Positions 12,070 through 24,270 of a stretch of 64,000 bases of DNA are shown piece by piece. Location of the stretch: NCBI GenBank assembly GCA_035610365.1, contig CM069432.1, positions 232,212,532-232,276,531 of the forward strand, written 5' to 3'. The stretch is from Aquatica leii. Lineage: Eukaryota; Arthropoda; Insecta; Coleoptera; Lampyridae. A program made the position numbers and the translations under genes. The notes beneath the pieces were generated by a model. It had not been told where the DNA came from, made no database searches, and was given only the letters and a program-made list of their open reading frames with translations. Numbering within the stretch: the stretch's first letter is position 1; each line of letters opens with the position of its first letter.

Positions 12070-13216
12070 TACAAGACAATGTCCTGCTGGAAGGTCTTCG
12101 GGAAGTACATTTATTTCAGGCATTGAAAATGTTAGTGCTATCAAAATTTCTTCGAAACGATGCAAACCCATACCAAATTTTGATCCAAATGAAGGACCTG
12201 GAAAAATTTCGTCATCATCTCGAGTCCAATAGTCTCTTCTTTGAGGCAGTATTTGCAAAGTCATGGCATACAGTAGACCAAGTTCTTTGAAATATTCATG
12301 TTTACTTATTGGTTTACGTTTTGATCTCAAATTAGCATTTGTACAATTCAAGATATGTTTGATTTTTTCAATGGGAAAAAAACAGTAACCAGGTCTCTAA
12401 TTCAGAAAGTCGAGTTGGATCTTGAACATGTAGACGAGGCTTGAAGGATGAATCTTTAAATTCATTTACGTTACAAGTTTTTCCAAAATCCCAAACTGTG
12501 TCGTGAACGGTAATGACGTCGCAGTTCTCATTAGATGCCTACAGATCATTAACAGGATTTTCTAATTCTGCATAAGAAAGTTCAGAATTTGTGTCAGAAT
12601 CGGAAGAACTTGAATCAGAGCTTACTAAAGTACGCATTTCTGTTGAGTTTACTTTTTTGATTGTACAAGCATCTTCGTTTTCTCTATTTGAATTGTAAGC
12701 ATTTTCTATCTCATTTGCTTCATTTTCGCTTTCATCTGTAAAAATAGATTTTCCGAAAGTGAATTAAATGCACCGACACAAATAAAAAGTAGATAATTTT
12801 TACGAGAAATTATTTAATCGAAGTTGTTGATGTTGTGAGGTCATCGACATATAAAATTAGATCATTTTTGTGAGAAATTATATACATCATATTCCCTTAC
12901 CTGATATTTGATAATGTGAGTTGTTTTTATTATTACAGTTGGAAGTTGAATCATTATGATCGCTCGTAGTGTTATTGGTATTGCACAATTTTACATCATC
13001 TTTTCTAACTTTTGTTATGGAATTGTCTATATACCACTTTACACTGGCAATACAAGATGTGGCACTTTTTACAACGCCCTTGCAAATTGCGGTATTCCAT
13101 TCTGAACCAAATTTTGATTTACTCCATGCATTATTACTATTAGGCGCGTCAAAATAACTTGCATTTACACAAACTTCCACACCCGGCACTATTTTCGCTG
13201 CCATTTTCTTACACAT
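12070..13216 (-). pseudogene. piggyBac-like transposase, N-terminal part, decayed
   Basis: The minus strand opens with an ATG at 13216 (MCKKMAAKIVPGVEVCVN), runs through a WSKSKFGSEWNTAICKGVV segment and an Asn/Ser-rich stretch, then a strongly acidic serine-rich linker (about 12740-12550, SSDSSSSDSDTNSELSY). After that comes WDFGKTCNVNEFKDSSFKP and, from 12351, LGLLYAMTLQILPQRRDYW followed by GLHRFEEILIALTFS. The last part matches the start of the DDE_Tnp_1_7 domain (the family pattern is roughly RDYW...MSRNRFEEIL). The catalytic Asp region and Cys-rich tail are absent. At least two frame interruptions are present, some of which might be small introns. Confidence 0.55.
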
Positions 13217-13389
13217 TGTAATAGCAACGTGATTTTTTTTTGCGCTAATAGCTCGAGAAACGCAGAATCCAGTCGTTAACAGTCGTGTTCTGCCAGCAGG
13301 TTAGAAAGTACTTAAAATGCACGTTAAAGTTGGTAGGACAGGTAGTACGATGTGTCCTGCAGGAAGGACGCTGTACAACCTATCATTAA

Positions 13390-14523
13390 ATGAAATATTA
13401 GTTTTTATGGCAGTTTACCTATTTTAGACTGAGCGTTCTTCAGTATTCCTAATTTACTTTAGTGCACTTTTTGCTCTGTTTTTGCCTTTTTTTACTGATT
13501 TTAAGATCTATAGTTTAAATCACTTTACGTTTTTTATGTATTTTTTAACCTTTAATACTTTGACCCCCGTGTATATCGAATTCAACACGAAACAATTTTT
13601 TTTTAAATATTGATTACAAGTAAATATTTTTTAATGCTTTTAATAATTTTTTCAACAATCCGTAAGCGCTCTACCAAACGTGTGCTAACATAAATAAATG
13701 GCCTAGTAGACGATACTATCGTTACTTAATTTTATATAACTCATTAGAAACAAAAATAAATACTGTGATTTATAAATTTATTCATTTATGTAGTTTAGTC
13801 TACGTATTATCTTATCGGATTATCACACATTACTGTTGGTCAGCGTTCGTTTTTTACTCAAAGCAAAAATAATTCATCACATATTTGAACGCTAGTTACT
13901 GACAATGAATTTTTATTTAGTTTAATTAATAGCGCAGCACAATGGCGTAGCATAAATAATTATTTCTGTATAAAGTATTTCTAGTGTGTTTGATGAGTTT
14001 TCAGTTAATCGAAATCTAAAAGTACTATAGAAGAAGAATTCATTACGAACTATAATTGCGAAAAAATATTAAAAAAAAAAATTATATCTATCCTGTTTTA
14101 AAATGTTTATACGAATTTTTTTTTAAAAGAAACCATTGAAATTATTTAGAATTCAAAATATCACATAAATGATTTTTATTGGATAAAGATCAACACAAAT
14201 ATTGAAGTTCCCACAAAATGTAATCCTCATTTTTTAAGGTCAATATAAAATTAAAAATATATCTAATAATGAAGTTTCAAAAATGTAACACCCATTGTTG
14301 AAAAAATTACTAAAGCTATTAAACGATATTTAGTTTTAATTTGATACACATGGGAATCAAAGTATTAAAGCTTAAAAAAAAAACACGTAAAGTGATAAAA
14401 AACTATAGTTCTTCAAATTAGTATAAAAAAGCAAAAACGAAGCCAAAAGTGTCACTTAAGTAAAGAAGAATACGGAAGAACGCTCAGTCTAAAATAGACA
14501 AACCATAAAAATTAATATTTCAC
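13390..14523. mobile_element. TTAA-flanked inverted-repeat element nested in the piggyBac-like copy
   Basis: The arms match in inverse orientation: from 13391, TGAAATATTAGTTTTTATGG, with ATTTTAGACTGAGCGTTCTT further in. The complement read from 14522 gives TGAAATATTAATTTTTATGG, followed by the same ATTTTAGACTGAGCGTTCTT. TTAA sits directly outside both ends (13386-13389 and 14524-14527), the piggyBac-type target duplication. No transposase frame is visible inside 1.13 kb, so it looks like a non-autonomous piggyBac-type element or MITE. Confidence 0.75.
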
Positions 14524-14561
14524 TTAAGATATATTTTCCCATATACTTTATTTAATAGTAT

Positions 14562-16198
14562 TTAAATTAAATTAAAATTAAAAGATAAATATTGTAATTT
14601 AATATAAAATTTGTATTAAAACGGCGGATCATTTTTTTATTATCATGTTATACGTATTTGGAAGACTCCCGCCGTTCTTAAAAACATGCTTTATTATATT
14701 AGTAATATATTATTTATTAAAATAAAATATTTAATTTATAGTTGAAAATTTTGAGTATAAAAATTGTGTGTCGTCTTGCATTTGAACGGCGTCTCCTTTG
14801 AAAACCGCACCGGGCGGTCGTCCGGTCCACCCGGCCCTGTCAACAAACACGCAATTACAAATACTTGAGTCATAAAATTTCTATTCGATGAAGCAACAAA
14901 CACACGAGATCAAACGTAAAAATAAGTCAAGTTCTGTGACATTTAATGAACTACGAGAAAGACTTAAGAAGCATGTCTATATAAAAAAAAACTATTTATA
15001 AACATCATCATCGGTTTATACGCATTTTTTACTAAAAAATGCTTTAATTTTACAAGAAGCAAATATTAAATCAGGACTATGAAAAAGACCATAAAAACAA
15101 ATTTTTATCCCAATGATGCAATCATCATTTTATACGTAGCCTTTACGAAGATTTCGCTTTTTGTTTTCTTTTTTTTATTACAAAATTTTATGTAAACTTC
15201 AAATTAAAATTCAATTCTAGAATAAGAAATGTGAGATTTATCCGAAAGCGATGTTACAGTCGAAAAAAAACGATTTAAACCGTAACAAGCAAAAAAAAAA
15301 CACTAAGAAAAAAAATTGTAGAAAATAACAGACACATTAGACAAAAAATTGTAAGACAAACAATAACATTAAAACAATTTACTGTAGCAGTACAGAAGTA
15401 GTGCAAAAAAGGTTGTTTTATGCGGTTTTCAATTTCAATAACAAAATGTTTTTACCTATGATTTTTGAATACCTTTAATTCACAATTCTTAAAACATACT
15501 CATCACAGATATTAAAAAAAATTTCATTTAACCTGAAGTCTGTATGACCCAAAATGAAATTATTTTTTCCTATTTCGCTAGTTTTTAATAATTTTTATTT
15601 AAAAGGTCGTGACTTTGTTTTAGCATTTTTTATAAAACGATTCAACTATCGTGTCGGACACTCGCCGGATTCTCATTTCCCGGTTGACGTTCGCTGTGGG
15701 TAGATTGGGTTTCGTAGACACCTTGTCCGTTCAATCGTAAGTAATTTCTTTTTTTACACTATTAATTTAAGAGTGCTCAATGAGGAATTTTTCCGGGTGC
15801 GTATTCTGCGACCAAGTTAAGTAAGGATATCAAAACCATCGTTTCAAGTGCTACTATTACGAAAAAATTAGAAAGCACACCTACCAAACTATCAAACTAC
15901 CATCGGGAAACTTAGCGCACATGGTTTTTTTTTAACATATCGTATGAAACTGAGGCATTTATTTGTGGTAACGCAGTATGTATGTACTAATTTACTTTTC
16001 AGCAATTTTAGAAAATTTGAGTTGAATCGGATATTTACAATTTACATATCATAAACGGCACCGCCAATCGTCAAAGTATCGAAACATCCTTTACCATTTT
16101 TACTAAAAAAACAAATTATGTACACATCTTCCAACCAGATAGTGCGTCATATTATTAAAATTTTGGTTAAATAATATAAATAATGTTTAAACATTGAG
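14562..16198. other. No gene recognised
   Basis: Mostly AT-rich. A GC-rich island at 14785-14840 (around ACCGCACCGGGCGGTCGTCC) stands out but has no ORF. No domain or terminal repeat was found. Confidence 0.35.
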
Positions 16199-16359
16199 GC
16201 CCGGTTGCAGAAAACGTTGTTAACTTTGACTACGTGATCACATCGTTAAGTGTCCCTATTGGTCGTCAAGTACAAAATTAAATGTACTTGACGATCGATG
16301 ACATAGTTAACAACGGCATCAGCTAACCACATAGTTAACTATGCTTTATGCAACCGGGC
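16199..16359. mobile_element. 161-bp palindromic MITE with GCCCGGTTGCA ends
   Basis: The left end reads GCCCGGTTGCAGAAAACGTT and the right end is the complement of GCCCGGTTGCATAAAGCATA. The inner halves also pair (GTTAACT and CGTCAAGTACA blocks occur in both arms). The length and near-complete palindrome fit a MITE. I could not define the target duplication with confidence. Confidence 0.75.
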
Positions 16360-16764
16360 ATGAGAGAATTAAAAGTCAACTTTACGTTTTTGTCAGAAAC
16401 ATAAATTCTACGCGTAGAAGAATTAAAACAGTAATTAAACGAGAAGACGATGTAAACATAACGCAGTGGTAGTTTTTACATAAATTTAATTTAAAAATCA
16501 AGTTGTGAGCAACATTTTCTTCTACAAGTAGGCAACATTGAGATTAAAGAAGTATATATTATCTTTGACATTCTGCGTGCATGAAGCAAAAATAGCACTA
16601 GTCAACAACAAATTGTTACCGTAAATCAACAACTGAAAAAAATTAAAGAGCATATAAAACAACAAATAATCAAAAAAGCGACGAAATAAGCTTAGATCAG
16701 ATTAGAGAGAAAATACAAGTTAAGATTCAAAAGACAAGTTTAGTGAGGTAATAAACACACTATT

Positions 16765-16910
16765 AATTACTTAAATTTAATTAAATAACTTGGTGTGGGA
16801 TTTGAATCTATCCAAATCACAAGCAGAACTAGTTGGCCTTAGTTGACCCTTAGCGAAAGAAACGTGAATTAGTATTTTTATCAAGAGACGAAATCATTAC
16901 AAAAAAACAG
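16765..16910 (+). pseudogene. Fragment of the same insect multicopy gene as 9421-10330
   Basis: The + strand reads LVWDLNLSKSQAELVGL, then, after a stop, LAKETXISIFIKRRNH. This aligns with the 5' part of the relic at 9421-10330 (LNHLIWDLGLP and YRKRHEKF). It is a short dead piece directly upstream of LINE sequence. Confidence 0.4.
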
Positions 16911-16929
16911 AATAAAGTCCACAGTTAGC

Positions 16930-17370
16930 AATGTTCTGATTGAGCCAAATTTGTGAAGAGTACAACCTGAGAGTCTCAACCAAAAAAATCAAAAGTTATG
17001 GCATTCGAAGGAAATAATCCAATACGTTCCAAGTTAATTATAAATAACTAATCCGTAGAACACGTATCCCATTTCAATTTTCTAAGGTGCAATGTAACCT
17101 ACGATTATAAACACGACATAAACAAAAAATTAAATAGATTTCAAAGGATTTGTGGTACCATACACAGAACACTAGAATACAAGACAAGAAAAGAAACTAA
17201 AATGAAATTGTATACACTAATGGCAACACCTGTCCTATCTTACGGAAGTAAACTTGGACATTGACAAAAAACGATGGACGAAGAATACAAATAGCAGAAA
17301 TAACATTTTTAAGAACTAAAGGTTGTACCCTAAGAAACCAAATCAGAAATAAGGACAAAAAACCAAATAG
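16930..17370 (+). pseudogene. LINE reverse-transcriptase C-terminal relic
   Basis: The frame reads CKEYNLRVSTKKIKVMAFEG, HVSHFNFLRCNVTYDYKHDI, LNRFQRICGTIHRTLEYKTR, ETKMKLYTLMATPVLSYGSK. This is the region after the catalytic box of insect non-LTR elements of the cfdp2-like type (consensus NLKISTEKTK...VSHFNYLGC...LLYGSE). Stops begin after SYGSKLGH. It abuts an LTR-like repeat at 17378. Confidence 0.65.
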
Positions 17371-17377
17371 AACATAC

Positions 17378-17640
17378 TGTAAAGTTTATTATTAAAACTA
17401 ACTAATTTATTTATACTACAAACATATACACGTTTATAACTAACCGAACTAATTTAAATCTAAGATTATTTAATAATAACACTTACAGTATAATTTATGT
17501 ATAGCACTATCACTTACGCAAAGATAACGTCCGCGAATAACTTCTCACACTTGCTTAACACTTATTGTTTACGTTAGAGTCACGTACAAAGTAGATTTAT
17601 CTCACACGGGTTAATTACTTATTTATTTATTTGAACCGCA
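17378..17640 (-). repeat. LTR-like repeat family A, copy 1 (truncated)
   Basis: The block from TGTAAAGTTTATTATTAAAA shares long stretches with 20424-20894 and, in inverse orientation, with 24271-24719 and 54539-54944: TTTATTTATACTA, ACACGTTTATAACTAACCG, CACTATCACT and GTCCGCGAATAA. The 5' (promoter) part of the repeat is missing, and a Tc1 relic follows. Confidence 0.6.
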
Positions 17641-17698
17641 TTTACACACATTAATACACAAAACATTATTTGTGATTATTATGTTCTCTATCTAATAA

Positions 17699-18463
17699 TG
17701 CCCAAACAACTCGCGGTTTTGAATACACAAAGATATACGCAAGTTCAAATTGTTGAAAAAATTAAATGTTCGCGATGCGCCGTGCAAACAACTTTAAAAC
17801 GATACAAACATTGTTCTTTAGAAAAAATGACATTACAGAATCGAAAAAATCAAAAGAATTAAGCACTGCCCTGTGGATCAAACAAGGACTGATAGTTTCT
17901 TCTATTACCGTTAAGAGACAACGAAAGGATCAAACAAAGGTATTCATTGTTCATGCTTATCTGTGCATTACTATTGCGTAAGAGATGTATCAGCAATCAG
18001 CCCATTCAATGACAGAAGATCCAATTTATTATTTTTATGGTGTCTTTTACAATTTTTTGAGCGTGCTGGAACTCGGTATGTGCGCTGGAGATGGTAAAGC
18101 ATACAATCCAGAATGCTTGGTATCTACAGTGAAGCATAGAGGTGGAAGTATCATGCTTTGAGATTGCCTGTCAGTTTCAGAGTTCGGTGAAATCCTTGCA
18201 TCAAAAAATTAACTACAAAAAATAGACGAAGGATGGCAGTCTATATCTGTAGAACTACGCTACAAACTAATATGTAAAATACTGAACCACATTAAAGCAG
18301 TTCTAAAAGAGCATGGTGACTGAATAAGATGAAATTTATTACTAAAATACTACTTTTAGTTTGAAATATGTATGTATATACTTATGTAGTTTTAATTTAA
18401 ACTACAATGGTCACTACATTTTACAAAAACTTGGGGGGTGTCTAACACATTTGCACAGAACTG
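17699..18463 (+). pseudogene. Tc1-like transposase relic with right terminal repeat
   Basis: The N-terminal helix-turn-helix reads MPKQLAVLNTQRYTQVQIVE from 17699. After an internal loss the core resumes near 18090 (AYNPECLVSTVKHRGGSIML, the family's VKHGGGSVMVW block). The C-terminal part reads WQSISVELRYKLICKILNHI, ending before AVLKEHGD near 18320. The right end, as complement from 18463, is CAGTTCTGTGCAAATGTGTT, with TA outside (18464-18465). The same family recurs at 61466-62600. The left end was not found. Confidence 0.65.
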
Positions 18464-20423
18464 TATTGTTTATAAATGAGAAATAAACATTACAGTATAT
18501 TGAAAGCAGAAAAATGGTATTATTAAAATCCAAGCAAAACTAAATTGACCATTTACCATTTATTTAAATATTGTATTATTTTTCGGTTTTCAATTAAAAT
18601 TTGGTTACGCCATTATAAGGCAAAACCAAATCTTAGTCTGTATTTAATAAAAATAACATACTTAAGTGCATTTTTTATATTTATCTCTTTCCGTAAATGT
18701 AAAAAGTTGTTTATAATTATTATTTATCTAAATTGGAAACGTAACGTGCGTTAAAAATGGATAAACAACAACAAATAATACTATTAAGATAAAAACCAAT
18801 ACGTGTTAAGACTTGAAATTAAAATAAACTCTGTCAACTTAATTAATGAATTGTTCAAATAAACAACTAAAAGTACATAAATGTGAAAAGAATCCCCTTA
18901 ATTATTTTATGTTAATTAACGATTAATTAAAAATCCACTAATTGCTTGATTTAATTGTCGTGGAATTTTCACCTGTCACTGTGTTAAGTAAGCTTGGTTG
19001 GTGAGAACAATTCTCCTTTTGATAAGCGTTTAGAATTGTACGACCATGGTACAGAAAACGGTTACCATATAGGGAAGACGTTTGCCTAGTTCAGTCAATA
19101 TTACTTATTAGTTACACGACTAATATGATTTAAACGCCTAAAATAATAATTTTGCCATTATATACGTGCAACCTACAGTTTACTGAACTCGTCATAATTA
19201 TTTTGCGATGCATATTATGTTACAACTTCGTATTTATATTTGAGCAAAAGAATGCCATTTCGTTGCCATATAATAAGTTACAATTACCACCAAAACTTCA
19301 GTAGGATAATTAAATTTTTATTTTATTACATAGTTGAATACGCCTTAAAAGTTTTACATCAGATTTTATTATTTTGCTATTAAAAAGAAAACGTTCCAAT
19401 AATTACAGACGAAACTTTTGGTCTGCTGTATACATGAATCGCCAAACAACGTGTACAGGTTATTCGCTAACCACCCATGGATTAAGCTCGTTACAACTTA
19501 CAGTTAATAGCACCTCGATGAAACAAAATTTTTGCCAACTAGTAAAATCTGTATTACTTCTGTAGTCACCTAATTAACGTAATTAATATTTTTTCTTAAC
19601 AAGATTCTACATGAAATATGTCATTACAAAAATTACATGCCAAGTGGTTTATTAGACGTACATTAAAGAACTCAACGAAATAATTTTACGAAAATCAGGT
19701 CGCATACATAACTAGTAATTATAATCTATATTGACTTTTTTTTACAAAACTAAGTAAACGATTATAATGAAAACATCAAATCAAATGTAGGTCAGTTTCT
19801 TTCAGAACACGACAAGTAATTTTATGAGCGCGGAATGACAATTTCTTCTTTTATTTACATAATAAATCGACTTGACTTAATATTTAAGACACTTACTGAA
19901 TTTATTTGCCAAAAATTCCAATTTTTATTAGACTATTAGCAGTATGGAAAGCAGAAACAAAATAGTCTTTAAAACTTGAATAGTCTACATAACCAGTTGT
20001 GATCAATCTTCTAAAATATTGCGCACTTGCGCTTATGGTGGAATATAGTGATTAACTTCCTTATTTTAAATTAATTTCAAGCTGAGTTTGTATCTGATTA
20101 TATAGAAACATTAACACAGCCCACATCATAATAAAAATTTAATAACTCGGATATTATGGACAACAATAATGAATAAAACAAAATCTAAAAAAAGCTATGG
20201 TCGACTTTAGATGGTTTGGCCTATGTGCGAAAAAGACAGCATACTATAAATTATTTGGATAAACATTTATATTTATATAAATTCGTTTTTTTACAATATT
20301 ACTCATACTATTCGTCATATAAAAATCTTAACATAAAACATGCAAACTTTGATTATTATTTGAAAAGTTTCCTTATTATATTACTTTTCAAAATTCTTGT
20401 AAAGTTTTTGATCATTTAAATAA
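18464..20423. other. No gene recognised
   Basis: AT-rich. ORFs of 63-69 codons have compositions typical of chance reading. No repeat ends or splice-bounded exons were found. Confidence 0.4.
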
Positions 20424-20894
20424 TGAAACGATTATTAAAACTAATTTATTTATACTAAAAATATGTACACGTTTATAACTAACCGAACTAATTAAATCTA
20501 AGGATATTTAATAAAAACACTTACACTAATTTATATAGCACTATCACTCGATATAATGTCCGCGGATAAGTTCTATTTATTATTATATTAAACACTGACG
20601 CTTGTTTACATTAAAGTCACGCACGATTTTAATTCGGCGTATTTATCTCGACACGCGTTAATAATTTATTTAAACTTGAATAATCTTCTTAACACTGCCG
20701 ACTTCGAATTACTAAAATAACAGATGGTTAAAAATAACCTATGATTTGTTTGTACCGCTTTTATACATTAACGTTGTCTTTCGAGAATTTTCTATATCTT
20801 TCGGTGAACATTTTGGAAATTGATAAAAACCTCGTGAACGCTCTCGAAGAATAATTTCTCGAACGTTTGCAAAACAAAACGCGAGAAATTTACA
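20424..20894 (-). repeat. LTR-like repeat family A, copy 2
   Basis: In the minus orientation this begins TGTAAATTTCTCGCG at 20894 and ends near CGTTTCA at 20424. It contains GTTCGAGAAATTATTCTTCG and GAAAATTCTCGAAAG (heat-shock-element-like), then TATAAAAGCGG, the shared ACAAACAAATCATAGG block, a GTTAAGAAGATTATTCAAG leader, and the shared 3' part. Flanking tetranucleotides are ATAA and TTAA, not an exact duplication. Confidence 0.65.
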
Positions 20895-21573
20895 TTAAGT
20901 CTGATGCACTTATTCACTTATTGCGTCTCACGTAAAATTGAGAACGTCAATTATTTTTCGTGCACTAATGTAGTACCAACATTTTTGTTAGCGATGTAAC
21001 ATACTTATCGAAATAATATGTTTTTAAAACCATAAATTTGATAATCATAGTGAACCACCCACATTGTAAAAGGTGTGTTAAATGATATGAAACTAAAATT
21101 GCATTGGTTAACTTTTATCTGCAAGGGAGATTACTTCATGTTTGTCGGAACAAATTTATAATGATGCAAGTGCTTATCTTATCTACTAAATATGCGATGT
21201 TTGAAAAATTTACAAATGGCGGTTTAGGTGAAAAGATGTTTTGAACAAATTATCTAAGCATGTACTTTCACCGCGAACCTATTACTCTTAAAAAGTACCT
21301 AATTTTTTCTCTCATTAAAAAAGTGGCGTTAAGAAACTGAAATGCATTATCGTATGCTACTGTAGTCTAATCGCAGCCAAAAGAGCGATAATTTACATAA
21401 ATGTATTCTAGTGTCGATCCTCTTTTTAGCTGATTATAGCTTATAATCATAACCTTCGTATTTTAGCGTTTCGTTAACTTTATTCAGTATTTTTTATGAG
21501 TACGCAATTTATTATTTTAAAATAATCTTTTTAAAGACAATCTTGTATTGTTGGTATCTAAATAGCTTGATTC

Positions 21574-21615
21574 GTTGGTAGGCATTTAAAAATCTATTTT
21601 TAAATACCTACCAAC
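21574..21615. repeat. 42-bp perfect-looking hairpin
   Basis: GTTGGTAGGCATTTAAAAAT pairs with ATTTTTAAATACCTACCAAC around a very short loop, with one mismatch. It could be the core of a decayed MITE or a chance palindrome. No other copy was noticed. Confidence 0.5.
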
Positions 21616-22029
21616 TAACAAAACAAATTTTTTTATAGATTATCTAATACATTATTATAGATCTTTCGCCAATAAAAAAACCTAAATCGAAACATTTATC
21701 AGTATCTGATAAAAAAACTATTCAAAATATCTATAAAACTTGCGAACAAAGTCAAACAAGTGGTTCGAAAACAGATCATTGTAAATTTACAGCTACAACA
21801 GCAGATAACGTAACAATTTATTTTATTTTCGTTTTTTATATACCTACATGTAATGATTTATATTAACTTGTTTATATAGGTGTTTATCTACTGTATACAA
21901 TGTGCTAACTGAATACAACACAGATCACGTGCTGCATTCTTCCAAAGTATACCGTAGGTCAAGACCAATATTAAACAATGTTACAAAAAGTGCCTTGAGA
22001 TTGTGCCTTCGTTCTTTTTAGGGAACGAA

Positions 22030-22905
22030 CCACCAACAGTACAGAAAGTTATGGCTTGTAATCAAAAAGAAGATAATTTACCAAACTTGAAAGTAACTGC
22101 GTTACAAACACTATTGAAAGAAATTGTAATGTGTTTGTAATATACGTTATTGTACAGTTACATCATAGCGCGAAGAAGACAATTCCTTTGTGAAATCAGT
22201 AAGTATAGAGAAAAGATCAAGAAAATAGATTTGAATTAAACTAGGGTTAACGCCGATCATGTACAAATATTTAGACAGATACGATTCTTTCTGATAAACG
22301 CAAACGATTAATTATGATACATTGTATAGGATCAGATACAAGATTTGTTGAAAATAGTTTGCTTATTTTAAAATTTAAAAAAAAACTCGACTACCATAAA
22401 AAAATAAATTCTGGGATATTCAAAAACTGGTTTGAGTCGGTGCTGTAATAGTGTTAGATGCTTCATACCATAGTAAAAAAATATCCAACTTTCACAGCTA
22501 AGAAAGCTGATATACAAGTTGGTTGACAAGTAAATCGATTCAATTTGAGAAAGATATGATTAGCCAGAACGTTTAGCACTTGTCAAGAAAAACATTCCAG
22601 TAACAAAGAATGTGGCGGATAAAATGGCAAAAGCCAATAAACGAGTTGTACTATATTACTGTGAGTTGAATTAATAAAAGCACAAATGAAAAGAGAAGTT
22701 TCAAGAAAAAATACAACATTTAAAACACAAGATGTAAAAATCTATTTGTTAAAGCAGTAGCCAATATTTCTGCAGATAATTAAACAAAAACTATACAGCT
22801 TGTGATTAAAGTAGAACAAGAAATATGGCAGATAGACCTTACATTAGAAGTTATAATTGAACCTGTTATTATTAGATTGGTCAATGAATCTCCTACATCT
22901 ACTGC
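22030..22905 (+). pseudogene. IS630-type (DDE_3) transposase relic
   Basis: The frames in order read PPTVQKVMACNQKEDNLPNL and VTALQTLLKEI from 22030. Next come a RRRQFLCEISKYREK segment near 22170, a degenerate first-Asp region (TRVNAD near 22250, where the family has LDETWVNA), NWFESVL near 22420 and DASYHSKKISNF near 22455. The end reads YYCELN near 22655, QMKREVSRKNTTFKTQDVK near 22685, and IKVEQEIWQ with IEPVIIRLVNES from 22805. This order matches the DDE_3/IS630-like transposases common in insect genomes. Many frameshifts and stops are present, and the first catalytic Asp motif is lost. Confidence 0.6.
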
Positions 22906-24270
22906 GATTCCACATAAATTTTTATTTCGTTCGATTTTTTTAGTTATGTTATGTGAATACTTAATACCCCTACATAATATATCAAATGTTATGTGTTTAT
23001 CACCTGATATTGGTAATTACAATTATAATATTAAAAATTTGTTTTGATATATAATACATGATCCATAGCAGTGGTTCCCTAAAATAAAGAAATCGTGACA
23101 AATTTTTATTAATATGGAAGTTAAAATAAACAACAATGAATAAATGATTAGAGATTTTTACGTTCTAAGTAAAATATAAATATAGACAAATGCATAAGAT
23201 ACAAGCATCGCGGTGAGTCAGGTCTATCTATACAGGTTTATCAAGAACGCAATCAAGTCGATACTTGCACCAACTAGTTTATAATATAAACTATAAGAGC
23301 CGTGCATCTAATCAACAATTTAGTTTTATGTTATGCGTGATGTGAAGTGCATACAACAAATTTTCCTAGTCTTGGACAAAAAGAATTTTTTTGAAAATCG
23401 CAGATCGATTAATGTTAGAAAAATCTTATCGTCCCCAACTAGCTAAACTTTTACGCAGGCATTGATAAAGAAAAATTATTGCTTTGCAAAACAATGTTTT
23501 TAGATATCTTATAACTTCGAAGAAAGTTCTTTCCGATTTTGATGAAACGACGAGTTTTATCAAAAACGATACTAAAAGAAATATTGTCAGAGTTCGACAA
23601 GCTATTATTATTTATTCTTGTTACAAGAGTAAACATTATTAGATCGTTAGTTTTCAAACTGAATAATTTTTTGAATTGAAAACTTTTACTTTTCATTTTT
23701 GCCGGAACAGAAAGTGCTAAGAAACCACAAAGTTTGACACAAGTCATGATTAAATGTGTCCAATATTTCCTTGTTGTACCAAGATGGCAAACTGAAAAAT
23801 CTGATCCAGGAAATGAAACATATTAATTTAGACTTAACGGGTGTCAGCGAATATCGAATATTTGACGAGTTTGAGCGGCCAAAACTTGATTTTATAAACT
23901 ACACAGAATGATCAAATAGACATATACAGCACAAAGCTAAATCACTAAGGAATCACGTGACACTGTTTTTAATTTTCATAACTACCCTTGGACTCTGTAT
24001 TATTACCTCAAACTATAGTGCTGTGTATCAGAGTCAAATAACTGCTTTCGAATATAAATACATTCACTTCTAGATGTGGTCGTTTTTTTATTGATAATTT
24101 TAATTGTTAAAAAAAAGTAATTTAATATGAGGCATTAACAAAAATTCTGTATATTCCACGCAAAATTTTTTTGTATTAAAATTTAGACCATTATGTTTGT
24201 GTTTTTGTTTAAATTGGCAAACGAAATTAAGCATTCGACAAAACAAAAAAACAAAGGCAGGCTTAATTAT
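22906..24270. other. No gene recognised
   Basis: A 98-codon frame on the minus strand (23747-23451) matches nothing I know and lies in an AT-rich stretch. The + strand reading there is broken. I see no other feature until the LTR-like repeat at 24271. Confidence 0.35.

Larger units (their letters stand above)
12019..14561 (-). mobile_element. piggyBac-like element with TTAA ends, itself interrupted
   Basis: TTAA lies at 12015-12018 and 14562-14565. Just inside are inverted ends: ATACTAGTAAATAAA at 12019 and, as complement from 14561, ATACTATTAAATAAAG. Further in, AATGATAGGTTGTACA near 12057 pairs with its complement near 13373-13388. The right inverted end is split by a second TTAA-flanked element at 13390-14523. 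Without that insert the element would be about 1.4 kb. It encodes only the N-terminal part of a transposase on the minus strand, so it is an internally deleted derivative. Confidence 0.65.

Noticed and set aside
20216-20419. 67-codon ORF rich in Tyr, Leu and Lys
   Set aside because: Composition mirrors the AT-rich DNA, with no motif and no neighbour support.
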